A DNA stretch of 64,000 bases, taken from NCBI RefSeq assembly GCF_009734385.1, contig NZ_CP046452.1, forward strand, positions 2,232,001 through 2,296,000. Direction: 5' to 3'. How positions within the stretch are numbered: the first letter of the stretch is position 1; each line of letters opens with the position of its first letter. The translations under genes were made by a program, and so were the position numbers. The notes under the pieces were generated by a model, which did no database searches, was not told the DNA's origin, and saw only the letters and a program-made list of their open reading frames with translations. The stretch is from Corynebacterium kalinowskii. GTDB taxonomy: Bacteria > Actinomycetota > Actinomycetes > Mycobacteriales > Mycobacteriaceae. Shown here in pieces: positions 16,325-25,386 of the stretch.

Positions 16325-17059
16325 ATGGCCAGCTTTGATGATCAGGCGATTGAAAAGTTCTTTGATCAGATCGAAGCCACCCTTTCGAGCGCTCTACCTT
16401 TCAATGATGAAGATGTACATTTTTCCGTTGATCTGAATGCCGATAATGGAATTTACGTCGCCGAGTTTGAAGTACCGCTCTATCACGGCTATGGAACAGT
16501 TGGATCATTTCGGGAATTGACGAAACCCCCCAGCGATTTGTTCCAAGTCTTCATCCGATATCAGATGGGCAGTGACCGGAACAGACAGCATCTCACAGTT
16601 CAATACAGCAAATTCGAGCTTAGGGTTCACACTTCGCCGGGAGTACGGTTCGAGTATGAACGCGAGAAGAACAACGTCCCAGCTGCCCACATTCACTTTT
16701 CAGGAATGGGTGGCCTTCTGACTCCAGCCCTCATGAAAAATTTCTCTGGAAGAAATAAGGGGAAGGGGAAAGCAAAGAAGGGCGGACAAATCCAGTCGGT
16801 TCATTTCCCAGTTGGTGGGCATAGATTCCGACCTTCCCTCGAAGACTTCCTCTACTTCGTGATTGAGGAATGCGGTTTCACCGGCCTCCACGGCTGGGAG
16901 AAAAAACTACAAGACTCTCGAAACGTCTGGTTCGATCACCAACTAAGCGCCTCCGTACGCGATCACCCCGAGCACGCAGCGGAGGCATTGAGAAAACTCG
17001 GCTACAAAGTAGAATCTCCAGCCACGCCACCAAGTGTCAACAGACACGACGGTTGGTGA
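16325..17059 (+). CDS. Actinobacterial protein of unknown function, second gene of tRNA-linked pair
   Basis: 244 residues, no signal peptide or membrane segment. Features: an acidic N-terminus, a middle beta-rich part with VPAAHIHFSGMGG (conserved-looking HIH), a Lys/Gly-rich linker (GRNKGKGKAKKGG), and a C-terminal SVHFPVGGHRFRPSLEDFLYFVIEECGFTGLHGW. I recall similar wording (PVGG.RFRP.LEDV) in uncharacterised actinobacterial proteins, but no function. GC content is visibly lower than its neighbours. With its 70-residue partner it forms a compact mobile-looking cassette. No nuclease or toxin motif is recognised. Confidence 0.75.
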   Translation: MASFDDQAIEKFFDQIEATLSSALPFNDEDVHFSVDLNADNGIYVAEFEVPLYHGYGTVGSFRELTKPPSDLFQVFIRYQMGSDRNRQHLTVQYSKFELRVHTSPGVRFEYEREKNNVPAAHIHFSGMGGLLTPALMKNFSGRNKGKGKAKKGGQIQSVHFPVGGHRFRPSLEDFLYFVIEECGFTGLHGWEKKLQDSRNVWFDHQLSASVRDHPEHAAEALRKLGYKVESPATPPSVNRHDGW

Positions 17060-17096
17060 CAAGGTCGGCCCCTCTGCGCTCGCGTCTCAACCCCAA

Positions 17097-17102
17097 TACA
17101 AT
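17097..17102 (+). promoter_or_regulatory. -10 element for a leaderless DUF4185 transcript
   Basis: TACAAT lies 7 bases before the ATG at 17110, and there is no ribosome site; transcription likely starts at the ATG. Confidence 0.45.
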
Positions 17103-17109
17103 CTGCCCC

Positions 17110-18306
17110 ATGCGCATCAAAGCCCTCGGAATGATCACTGTCCTTGTCTTAGCAACGACACCCGCAACCGCCTATGCCCAAAGCAGCTTCGGTAGTAGCG
17201 GCAGCAGTGAAAAATCCAAACCTGTTGCCCCGGAGTATGACAAGGATCAGGGCCTGGATGTCACGATGATCGGCGATCTCCTCGGCCCGGGCATCTCGGA
17301 TCACCTCGGTTTTCGTTCGGGAGACCTCGGCGAAATGGCACCCCTGACGGGCAAGGAGTTCGCGATCATCTTCGGGGACTCTTTCCGCGGCCAGTACCTC
17401 GGCGATGGCGAGTGGATGAGCCCAGTGGGCGCGGTCGCGGAGATGAAAAATGGCAAGATCACCATGAAGCGCCCGCTCAATGATGGCAAAAGGGTCGAGC
17501 AGCTCATTAAGTACCAGCACAATGATCGTGGCCTGACGCTCCTGCCGAGCGATGTCATCAATGTCGACGGCACGCTGTACATGCAGGCGATGTGGAACGA
17601 GGGCGTGGGGAATGTCCTGTCTACGGAAATCTGGAAGTCCACGGATCAAGGCAAGACATGGACGTCGATAAGCAGGCTCCCAGCGAACTACATGGGCGGC
17701 ATGGCCAACCTCATCTCGTGGGAACGCGGCGCTGACGGCTGGATCTACATGGTGAGCTCGCAGTTTAAGCGCGCCGACGATGTCTACCTCACGCGCTTTC
17801 GCCCCACCGATTTCGGGCATCCCGAGCGTTGGGAGCACCTGGGCAAGATCCTGAATGCGGATGCGGGTGAGATGTCGCTGCGCCTTATCGACGGCCATTG
17901 GGTCCTCGCCATGTTCAACGCAGCATCCGCCTCGATTGAAATCCGCATCTCCGACCGCATCGACCGCGATTGGAATGAGCTGAAGCCCGCGCACGTTGTC
18001 GCTGGTTGGGACGGGTGGAACGTCACCCAGAACGAGAATAACTTCACGCAGCTGTACGGCGGGTACATCGTGCCGGGCTCGACGATCGAGAATATGGACA
18101 TCGTGGTGTCGCAGTGGAACACCAGCACCAACCGGCGCTACAACTCCACCCAGTTCAACATCAAGGGGCTGGAGAGCTTCCAGTTCGAGCCACGGATGCA
18201 AGCCCGGTCCATGCGAATGGAGTCGGAGCCGGAACTGCAGGTAACGGTCACTGAAGTGACGGAATCCGGGACCACCGACCCAATCTCAGTGGTGCCGCTG
18301 GATTAG
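17110..18306 (+). CDS. Secreted DUF4185-domain protein
   Basis: 398 residues from ATG 17110. Signal peptide MRIKALGMITVLVLATTPATAYAQ ends at an AxA-type site near residue 24. The mature part is beta-propeller-like with repeated phrases (KEFAIIFGDSFRGQYLG, STEIWKSTDQGKTWTSIS, MGGMANLISWERGADGWIYMVSS) typical of DUF4185, a family related to glycosidase-like five-bladed folds. Some corynebacterial and mycobacterial members have been linked to arabinan or arabinogalactan degradation; that function here is inference. An upstream open frame overlaps the previous gene and is discarded. Confidence 0.8.
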   Translation: MRIKALGMITVLVLATTPATAYAQSSFGSSGSSEKSKPVAPEYDKDQGLDVTMIGDLLGPGISDHLGFRSGDLGEMAPLTGKEFAIIFGDSFRGQYLGDGEWMSPVGAVAEMKNGKITMKRPLNDGKRVEQLIKYQHNDRGLTLLPSDVINVDGTLYMQAMWNEGVGNVLSTEIWKSTDQGKTWTSISRLPANYMGGMANLISWERGADGWIYMVSSQFKRADDVYLTRFRPTDFGHPERWEHLGKILNADAGEMSLRLIDGHWVLAMFNAASASIEIRISDRIDRDWNELKPAHVVAGWDGWNVTQNENNFTQLYGGYIVPGSTIENMDIVVSQWNTSTNRRYNSTQFNIKGLESFQFEPRMQARSMRMESEPELQVTVTEVTESGTTDPISVVPLD

Positions 18307-18309
18307 TGG

Positions 18310-18591
18310 TTACTTGACCATCCGTTTGATCGCGGCCTCAACCTCGGCGATCTTTTCGGAAGGGTCGCCCGCGCGCGCCGCCCCGACGACGCAGTGCTCG
18401 ATGTGGTCGCTGAGCAATCCCAGCGCCACGTTTTCCAAAGCGCTGGTGGCCGCCGAGATTTGGGTGAGGATGTCGATGCAATATTCGTCTTCTTCCACCA
18501 TGCGGTGAATGCCCCGGATCTGGCCCTCGATGCGGCGCAGGCGCGCCAGGTAGTTGTCTTTAGCTGGCGTGTAGCCGTGATCATGCGTCAT
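18310..18591 (-). CDS. csoR: CsoR-family copper-sensing repressor
   Basis: 93 residues from ATG 18591. The Cu(I) ligands of CsoR are all present with exact family spacing: Cys38, His63 and Cys67 (equivalent to Cys36-His61-Cys65 of M. tuberculosis CsoR). LARLRRIEGQIRGIHRMVEED is the family DNA-binding helix. Normally represses copper exporters in the absence of copper. Here its ATG overlaps the stop of the YhgE gene (ATGA), an unusual partner; no copper ATPase is in this window. Confidence 0.9.
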   Translation of the reverse strand: MTHDHGYTPAKDNYLARLRRIEGQIRGIHRMVEEDEYCIDILTQISAATSALENVALGLLSDHIEHCVVGAARAGDPSEKIAEVEAAIKRMVK

Positions 18592-19940
18592 GAGTCGGCA
18601 CCGCCTTCCACTGGCACCGCCTTCAGGATGTAGGCGGACGCCGCAGCGAGGGCGGCCAGCACGCCACAGGCCAGGAGCATCGTCGGCATGGATCCATTGT
18701 TGCCGAAAGCTGAGATACCTGAGGTGGCGTAGTTCAGCGGCAGCAGGCCGGACAAGACCGACCAAGCCTGCGAGACAGCAGAGACAGAAGCCTGCTTCCA
18801 CACCCAGCCGACCACGCCGGCCTGGATTGCCAAGAAGCCGTAGACAATGGGCTTGCCCACTCGGGCACCAAACAGTCGCACGATGGCATTGCTGAGCAGC
18901 GCGGATGCGCCGCCCGCGAGCGCAATGATGGCGACCAGACCAAGGCCAGAGGTAGCAGTCAAGGACGTGCCGAGAACCAGGACCAGCAGAATGCCAATGC
19001 CAACGGCGATCAGCCAGCGCCAACGGTTGGAGAACGCCGATCCGAACACCACCGTTAACGCGATCAGGAAGCCGAACAGCGGGATGAGCTGCGAAGCAGG
19101 TTCCTCGGTGGCAGCGGGGGCAGGGTCGGCAGGCAACGCACGCTGCACGGAGCCGATCTTGTCCTTGTTGTTCTTTGCCATCCCGTCGACCTTGCCTGCG
19201 CCGTCCTTGAGCGCACCCGCACCAGTGGAGGCTTCTGCGAGTCCCTTGTCCAGCTCGGCGAGACCCGTGGCCAGCTCCTTTGCCCCGGAAGTGGCGGAGT
19301 AGATGCCGTCGTGAAAGCCGTAGCCCGGCACCGCGAGCTGGTTAGCGATGTCGCGGGAGCCGGTGCGCAGCTGCGCCAACTGATCGACCATCGCGCCGTC
19401 GAGCTTGAAAGTCTCCACCTGCTTCTTGAATTCAGCCAGTTGCTTCCGGAACTCCGCCGCCTGCGGGTCCTTGTTCTTGGCCAGCTCCGCGTCCACTCGG
19501 TCGATCTCGGTCACGATCTGCCCCTGAACCAGCCCGATGCCCTGCACCTGGTCCACCGCCTTGGCCACGCCATCGGCCACCTTGGTGGCGCCATCGCCGA
19601 GCTGGCCGGTGCCGGCCTGCAGCTGCACCATCCCGGCCGACAGTTCGCCAGCGCCAGTGGAGGCGCTGGCGGCACCTTCGGAAAGCTTGGCGGTGCCGTC
19701 GGCAAGCTCGCCCGCGCCCTTGCTCAGCTCCCCGGTGCCGGTGTGCAACAGACCGGCTTGGGAGGCCGCCTCGCCTGCAGCCCTGCGCGCGGGCACGAGC
19801 TCGGTGGCGCCTGGCGCGGCGGCCGGCTCCTCGGACCACGATGCCGCCGGTTCCAGCTTCGTTGCCGTGGCGTACACCGTGCCCACGATGAGCGGAAGCA
19901 GCAGGAGGAAGGCCATCAATGAGCGGCGAAGGGCAGTCAT
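18588..19940 (-). CDS. YhgE/Pip-domain membrane protein
   Basis: 450 residues from ATG 19940 (MTALRRSLMAFLLLLPLIVG, first membrane segment). A long extracytoplasmic part carries degenerate heptad-like repeats (ELSKGAGELADGTAKLSEGA, ELSAGMVQLQAGTGQLGDGA) predicted to be coiled coil, then five or six C-terminal membrane segments (about 275-445). This is the YhgE/Pip layout, ABC-2-like and seen in phage-infection proteins and ESX/T7SS-linked proteins. Role unknown. The frame is open to 20222 but that extension covers the mrpA promoter region. Translationally coupled to csoR. Confidence 0.82.
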   Translation of the reverse strand: MTALRRSLMAFLLLLPLIVGTVYATATKLEPAASWSEEPAAAPGATELVPARRAAGEAASQAGLLHTGTGELSKGAGELADGTAKLSEGAASASTGAGELSAGMVQLQAGTGQLGDGATKVADGVAKAVDQVQGIGLVQGQIVTEIDRVDAELAKNKDPQAAEFRKQLAEFKKQVETFKLDGAMVDQLAQLRTGSRDIANQLAVPGYGFHDGIYSATSGAKELATGLAELDKGLAEASTGAGALKDGAGKVDGMAKNNKDKIGSVQRALPADPAPAATEEPASQLIPLFGFLIALTVVFGSAFSNRWRWLIAVGIGILLVLVLGTSLTATSGLGLVAIIALAGGASALLSNAIVRLFGARVGKPIVYGFLAIQAGVVGWVWKQASVSAVSQAWSVLSGLLPLNYATSGISAFGNNGSMPTMLLACGVLAALAAASAYILKAVPVEGGADS

Positions 19941-20119
19941 AAACCCTAAGGGTAGGAAATGGGGAGCAAGACTGTGGTTAGGCGCACCGATTCGCCTGGC
20001 GTTCCACCTGGTAAGATTTTCACAGTTGCTTTGCTCACAAACCAAGTGAGGGAAGTCGGCAGGCCACACCCGGCCAGAGACGATATACGACCACGACACA
20101 AGCAAGGTGTGATTTTCAC

Positions 20120-22864
20120 ATGACCCTGCTCCTCGTACTTGCGTTAACTGGGGCAGCTGTGGCGGCATCTCCGCTGCTGGTGCGCGTTTTGGATCGACAG
20201 GCAGGCTGGCCCCTGGCTGCAATCTTTCTCGCCGCGGCGGCTGTCCTCGCCCAGCATCCTCGGGGCGTCAACGTCCCTTGGGCCCTCGGCGCGTCGTTCG
20301 CGCTGGAGGCGGACGGATTGTCGTTCTTTTTCGCGATGCTCGCCCTCCTCATCGGCGCCGCCGTCTTTATTTATTCAGCGGCGTACCTCCCCAAACGCAA
20401 GGGCAACACCAGCTTTTATGTGATCATGTCCGCGTTCATGCTCGCGGTGCTCACGCTGGTGCTTGCCGACGACATCGTCCTCCTGTTCGCCGGGTGGGAA
20501 CTCGTCTCTATTGCTTCCTTCCTGTTGATCGCTCGGTCCGGTTCGGGCGGGCAGGCTGGCGCCATGCGCACCTTAATTCTGACGTTCGTTGGTGGTCTGA
20601 CCCTGCTCGTCGCGTTGGCGCTGCTGGTGACGCAGGCGGGGACGACGTCTTTGTCCGCCATCACCCAAGGCTCCTACGAGCACGTCGAGATCATTGCCGT
20701 GCTCATTGCGATTTCGGCATTTACCAAGGCCGCGCAGTTGCCCTTCCACTTCTGGCTGCCCGAGGCCATGGCGGCCGCCACCCCGGTGTCGGCATTCCTG
20801 CACGCCGCAGCAGTGGTCAAAGCAGGTATTTACCTATTGCTGCGCTTTTCAGGGTTGTTTTCGGACGTGGCCATTTGGCGCTTCGGGCTCATGGGCATCG
20901 GCATGACCACCGCGATCATGGCAGCCCTCTTCGCGATTCAGAAAACCGACCTCAAGCAGCTCACCGCCTACTCCACGGTCTCCCACCTCGGCTGGCTTGT
21001 GGCCGTGATTGGCGTGGGCACGCCGCTGGCCCTGGCAGCAGCACTGGTGCACACCCTGGCGCACGCGATGTTCAAGTCTTCGCTGTTCATGCTGATCGGC
21101 GTGGTCGATCACCAGACCGGCACCCGCGATATCCGCCGCCTCGGCCCGCTGTACAAGCAGATGCCGTTCACCTTCGCGTCCATGTGCATCGCGGCAGCAT
21201 CGATGGCCTCGATCCCGCCGCTGCTGGGTTTCGTGTCCAAGGAATCCATGCTGGCCGCCTTCGAGGAATACCCGGTCATGCTGGTGTTGGCGGCGTTGGC
21301 TGCCCTGCTGACCTTCACTTACTCGGCGCGCATCGTTTTTGGCGCGTTTATCGACGGCCCTCGCCAGCTCGACCATGTCAAGGAAGCTCCCGTCGCGCTG
21401 TGGCTCCCAGCCGCCCTTCCTGCGTTGCTCTCGGTGCCATTGGCGCTGGCAGTAGGTGTGCTGGACGGCCCGGTCTCCAGCGCGGTCCAAGCGATCGGCT
21501 TTGAGTACGAAGCACACCTGGCCCTGTGGCACGGCGTCAACCTGCCACTCGTGGTGTCCCTTGTGGTGCTCACTGTGGGTGTCATCGGCGTGGTATTCCG
21601 AGCTAGGTTGCTCGCTCCGCTCGCCGGCAAGCAGCTGCTGCCGTTCACAGGCGCGTCCCTGCTAGATCGTCTGGTCGCGGACAGCCACCGCCTGGGACGC
21701 GCATTCGGAGAGATCGCCAATTCCTTCTCCCCTGCGCGCCACCTGGCTTGGCCGTTCCTTGGACTTTCGACTCTGATGGCATTCGGGTTCTTCTCTCAAC
21801 TCGATGGCGCCGGCTTCGCCCCGCGTGTTCCGGGCATCGACCGCGCGTGGGACCTGATTCCGCTCGGACTCGCGGCACTGGCCGTGCCGTCGCTCATCCG
21901 CACCAATTCACGACTAGCCGCCACCCTGCTGCTGTCTGCGGTGGGCGTGGGCGTGACCTTCCAGGTCCTCGTGCTGGGCGCACCGGACGTCGCGCTGACG
22001 CAGTTCATGGTGGAGCTGCTGGTCATCGTCATGATGATGATGGTGCTGCGCCACCACCCACGTGGTTTCTATCCAGTGTCCCCGAAGCGGAAGTTCTGGA
22101 CGGGGGCTATCGCCCTGGGCGCTGGCCTATCCAGCTTCTTCATCGTCTACGGCCTGCTGGGCCGCCACGAACGCCCGGAGCTGGCGATGTGGTACTTGGA
22201 GGAAGCACCAAAGATTTCCGGTGGCGCGAACGTGGTGAACACGATCCTGGTCGAGTTCCGTGGCTTCGATACGATGGGCGAGCTCACCGTGCTAGGCATG
22301 GCCGCCATCGCGATCGCCGCGGTGATCGGTTCGATGCCTCGCCAGGAGACTCAAGAGTTGGCGGAATTCCCGGAGCCTGCTCGGAATGCGCTTCCGTTGC
22401 AGTACCTGGTTCGTCTGCTGACACCGGTTCTGGCCGTGTTGTCCTTCTTGATTTTCATGCGTGGCCACAACGCCCCTGGTGGCGGCTTCATCGCTGCGCT
22501 GGTCGCTTCCAGCATCTTCATGCTCAAATACTTGTCTTCTGATCGCGATGAGCCCGTGGTTTCACGCAACGTGCCGTTTCTGCTGTCCGGGTTCGGCGTG
22601 ATCACGGCCCTGTTCGCCGGCTTCCTGGGCCTGCTCAAGGGTGGTTTCCTCTACGCCATCCACGGCCACATTCTGGGTGAGCACGTCACTACCTCGATGA
22701 TCTTTGACCTCGGTGTGTTCCTCGCGGTGCTCGGCATGGTGACGCTCGGCATCAACGAGTTGGGCCAACGAAAACGCCCTGGCGTGGAGCACACTCCGTA
22801 CGAGAGACCCGCAGATAGCCCGATTCCTGAACCGCTCGCCCCTTCCAAAAAAGGAGACCACTGA
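20120..22864 (+). CDS. mrpA: Mrp Na+/H+ antiporter subunit A (MrpA with fused MrpB-like domain)
   Basis: 914 residues, around 20 membrane segments. The N-terminal two thirds is the NuoL/ND5-like proton-translocating domain (FTKAAQLPFHFWLPEAMAAATPVSAFLHAAAVVKAG with conserved Lys and His, and HALAHAMFKSSLFM). The C-terminal part (VRLLTPVLAVLSFLIFMRGHNAPGGGFIAAL) is the MnhB-like domain, so A and B are fused as in other Actinobacteria. It is an essential subunit of the hetero-oligomeric cation/proton antiporter. First gene of a six-gene operon with overlapping stops and starts. Confidence 0.94.
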   Translation: MTLLLVLALTGAAVAASPLLVRVLDRQAGWPLAAIFLAAAAVLAQHPRGVNVPWALGASFALEADGLSFFFAMLALLIGAAVFIYSAAYLPKRKGNTSFYVIMSAFMLAVLTLVLADDIVLLFAGWELVSIASFLLIARSGSGGQAGAMRTLILTFVGGLTLLVALALLVTQAGTTSLSAITQGSYEHVEIIAVLIAISAFTKAAQLPFHFWLPEAMAAATPVSAFLHAAAVVKAGIYLLLRFSGLFSDVAIWRFGLMGIGMTTAIMAALFAIQKTDLKQLTAYSTVSHLGWLVAVIGVGTPLALAAALVHTLAHAMFKSSLFMLIGVVDHQTGTRDIRRLGPLYKQMPFTFASMCIAAASMASIPPLLGFVSKESMLAAFEEYPVMLVLAALAALLTFTYSARIVFGAFIDGPRQLDHVKEAPVALWLPAALPALLSVPLALAVGVLDGPVSSAVQAIGFEYEAHLALWHGVNLPLVVSLVVLTVGVIGVVFRARLLAPLAGKQLLPFTGASLLDRLVADSHRLGRAFGEIANSFSPARHLAWPFLGLSTLMAFGFFSQLDGAGFAPRVPGIDRAWDLIPLGLAALAVPSLIRTNSRLAATLLLSAVGVGVTFQVLVLGAPDVALTQFMVELLVIVMMMMVLRHHPRGFYPVSPKRKFWTGAIALGAGLSSFFIVYGLLGRHERPELAMWYLEEAPKISGGANVVNTILVEFRGFDTMGELTVLGMAAIAIAAVIGSMPRQETQELAEFPEPARNALPLQYLVRLLTPVLAVLSFLIFMRGHNAPGGGFIAALVASSIFMLKYLSSDRDEPVVSRNVPFLLSGFGVITALFAGFLGLLKGGFLYAIHGHILGEHVTTSMIFDLGVFLAVLGMVTLGINELGQRKRPGVEHTPYERPADSPIPEPLAPSKKGDH

Positions 22865-23274
22865 TGATCTTGGCACTGACCATTTCGATCCTCATGGCCG
22901 GCGGTGTCTACCTGGTGCTGCAACGCGGCATGTACCGGCTGGTCCTGGGCATGTCCCTAATCGGGCACGCAGGAAATCTCACCATCTTGGCGCTGGGTGT
23001 CCCACGGTGGCGCGCGGAGCCGATCAACTCGCCCCTCGACCTGGCCGCCGACCCGCTGCCACAGGCGTTCGTGCTGACGGCCATCGTGATCGCCATGGCC
23101 ACCACCACGTACATGTTGGCGCTGTCTGCCGTAGGTTACAACGATGACACCAGGTCCAAGCGAGCTGCTCGTTTGGAGCTGGCACCACTGATCACCACAG
23201 CCCGCAACGTCCACCCATTGCCGGAAGACTCCGCGCGCGTCCAACGCGTCAAGGCAGCGGAGGCCGACCAATGA
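22864..23274 (+). CDS. mrpC: Mrp antiporter subunit C (NuoK-like)
   Basis: 136 residues, three membrane segments with GMYRLVLGMSLIGHAGNLTILALG, the NuoK/MnhC core; DPLPQAFVLTAIVIAMATTTYML carries the conserved second helix. Start ATG shares a base with the mrpA stop, and its 3' end overlaps mrpD by 4 bases. Part of the Mrp membrane complex. Confidence 0.93.
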   Translation: MILALTISILMAGGVYLVLQRGMYRLVLGMSLIGHAGNLTILALGVPRWRAEPINSPLDLAADPLPQAFVLTAIVIAMATTTYMLALSAVGYNDDTRSKRAARLELAPLITTARNVHPLPEDSARVQRVKAAEADQ

Positions 23275-24731
23275 TCCTCCCTCTCTTCCTAGCCTTCCCA
23301 CTGCTCGCGGCAGCTATCGCAGCGGTCAGCCCCTGGCGGTTCCTCAGAATTGCCCTCATGTTGGGTATCCCTACCGCGGGTCTGATCGGCGGCATCTGGT
23401 TGTTCCAACAGGGCACGATCGCTCACTCGATCGGCCTGTACGTCGGCGGCGTGGCCATCCCCTATGTCTCCGATGAGTTTTCCGCCGTCATGATCATCGC
23501 TACCTCCCTGGTGGCCCTGTTCTCCCTGCTCTTCGCAGTGTTCGCGGGAGAAACCACGTCGCGATTCTTCCCGTCACTCGCACTCATGCTGCTCGGCGGC
23601 GTGTACGGCGCGCTACTCACGGCCGATCTGTTCAACCTGTTCGTCATGGTGGAGATCATGCTTCTGCCGTCGTACGCGCTGCTGGCGATGACGGGTGGTC
23701 GGTCCCGCTTGGCTGCGGGTCGCATGTTCGTGTTGTCGAACCTATTGGCGTCGACAATGCTCGTGATGGGTGTCGGCGTGGTCTACGGCGTATCCGGCAC
23801 GGTCAACTTCGCGGCGCTGGCCGGGGCCGCCGACGAGGGGCCGGTGGCGATTGCCATGGGCATCGTCGTACTGGCTCTGGCCATCAAGGCGGGCGTTTTC
23901 CCGATGCACACCTGGCTGCCGCGCACGTACCCGTCCACCAGTTCTGCGGTGATGGGCCTGTTTTCGGGCCTGCACACGAAGGTGGCGGTGTACGCGCTGT
24001 TCCGCATTTACATTGTCATCTTTGATGGTTCCGAGCGCTGGGCCGCGTTCATCATCGCCGTAATGGTGGTGTCGATGCTGGTCGGCGGGTTCGCGGGTCT
24101 CGGCGAATCCACCATCCGTCGCGTGCTGGCGTACCAAATGGTCAACGGCATGCCGTTCATTCTGGTCATGCTCGCGTTCTCCACTTCCGGAGCTCTCACC
24201 GCCGGTATCTTCTACGCGGTGCACCACATGGTGACGGTGGGCTCGTTGATCCTCACGACCGGCGCGATCGAGGAAACCTACGGCACGGGCACCCTCTCCA
24301 AGCTCTCCGGCATTGCGCGTCGTGATCCCTGGACCTCCACTTTCTGGGCCGCCGGTGCCTTCTCACTTGTCGGCTTCCCACCGTTTTCCGGCATGTGGGG
24401 CAAGGTCGCAATTGTGATGGAAGCTGCGACGTTTAGGTCCTGGGTGCTCATCGCCGCCATCGTCCTGGCGTCCATCGGCGCGCTGCTGTCACTGCTGCGT
24501 GTGTGGCGCCGCGTCTTCTGGGGCAAGCCGCCGACACGCTACCCGTCGACGCTGGTCGTCGCCCCAATCAAGGCCCTGCCCGGTGGCGCGCTGCTCGCCT
24601 GCTCCCTGCTCATGTTTGTCTTTGCGGGCCCGCTTTTCGACGTCTGTTCCGCGGCCGCCACGTCGTTGTTGGACGTCCCTGGCTACACGTCCGCTATTTT
24701 GGGCGCTGACCCGATTGGAGTGGTCCAATGA
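23271..24731 (+). CDS. mrpD: Mrp antiporter subunit D (NuoN/NuoM-like)
   Basis: 486 residues, about 14 membrane segments. ADLFNLFVMVEIMLLPSYALLAM holds the conserved Glu, and AIKAGVFPMHTWLPRTYPSTSSAVMGLFSGLHTKVAVYALFR the conserved Lys/His/Lys of the proton path. Belongs to the ND2/4/5 antiporter family; second proton-translocating subunit of Mrp. ATGA overlaps on both sides. Confidence 0.94.
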   Translation: MILPLFLAFPLLAAAIAAVSPWRFLRIALMLGIPTAGLIGGIWLFQQGTIAHSIGLYVGGVAIPYVSDEFSAVMIIATSLVALFSLLFAVFAGETTSRFFPSLALMLLGGVYGALLTADLFNLFVMVEIMLLPSYALLAMTGGRSRLAAGRMFVLSNLLASTMLVMGVGVVYGVSGTVNFAALAGAADEGPVAIAMGIVVLALAIKAGVFPMHTWLPRTYPSTSSAVMGLFSGLHTKVAVYALFRIYIVIFDGSERWAAFIIAVMVVSMLVGGFAGLGESTIRRVLAYQMVNGMPFILVMLAFSTSGALTAGIFYAVHHMVTVGSLILTTGAIEETYGTGTLSKLSGIARRDPWTSTFWAAGAFSLVGFPPFSGMWGKVAIVMEAATFRSWVLIAAIVLASIGALLSLLRVWRRVFWGKPPTRYPSTLVVAPIKALPGGALLACSLLMFVFAGPLFDVCSAAATSLLDVPGYTSAILGADPIGVVQ

Positions 24732-25138
24732 AATTCGTGTTGTGGCTGATCGGCCAGATTTTCGTGGGCGCGCTGGTGATTGTTAAGTCTGCGTTTTCCC
24801 CTTCGACTGGCTTTAAGCCCGTGATCGTTTCCTACCCGCTGCGTGTGACCTCTGATCGAGACATCTTCTGGTTCTCCACCTGCATCACCATCACCCCGGG
24901 CACGCTGTCTCTGGGCTTGCGTGGCGACCATCTGCTAGTGCACGCTGTGTACGGCATGGATCCGGGCGAAGTCCTCGCCGGCCTAGCCGAAATGGAGGAA
25001 CGCCTCGTCCCTGCTGTTCGCGACATTGACCGGGGCGCGCCAGGCCAGGGGCCGGGCAACCCGCTGCACTCGACCTTCGTCGTCGGACACTCCGATGACA
25101 AGTTCGGCCCGTACACAACTTTCGAGGCGGAGTCATGA
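24728..25138 (+). CDS. mrpE: Mrp antiporter subunit E
   Basis: 136 residues. Hydrophobic N-terminus (FVLWLIGQIFVGALVIVKSAF), then a soluble domain with STCITITPGTLSLGLRGDHLLVHAVYG, which is the MnhE signature (TPGT..D). Overlaps mrpD and mrpF by 4 bases each. Confidence 0.93.
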   Translation: MKFVLWLIGQIFVGALVIVKSAFSPSTGFKPVIVSYPLRVTSDRDIFWFSTCITITPGTLSLGLRGDHLLVHAVYGMDPGEVLAGLAEMEERLVPAVRDIDRGAPGQGPGNPLHSTFVVGHSDDKFGPYTTFEAES

Positions 25139-25386
25139 TTCTGTATGTATGCCTAGGTGTCATTGCCCTTTGCCTGCTGGCTAACTTGGTGCTGATCCTG
25201 CGTTCCGACGACGCCACCCGAGGCGTTGTCGCCGACATGGTCTTCTACCTCATGCTCTCCTGCTATGCGGTGTGGACCTTGCTCTGGGACACCTCGATCG
25301 TCTACGAGGTCATCCTGTTGGGTTCCCTGCTGGGCCTGCTCTCGACCGTGTCCGTCGCCCGCATCCTGTCGAAGGGACGCCGATGA
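25135..25386 (+). CDS. mrpF: Mrp antiporter subunit F
   Basis: 83 residues, three membrane segments, with a polar loop LILRSDDATRGVVADMVFYL typical of MnhF. Overlaps mrpE and mrpG by 4 bases each. Confidence 0.92.
   Translation: MILYVCLGVIALCLLANLVLILRSDDATRGVVADMVFYLMLSCYAVWTLLWDTSIVYEVILLGSLLGLLSTVSVARILSKGRR

Noticed and set aside
15889..17059. Integrated element at tRNA-Pro with integrase and att duplication
   Set aside because: No integrase gene and no repeat of the tRNA 3' end is seen downstream; only the two-gene cassette is supported.
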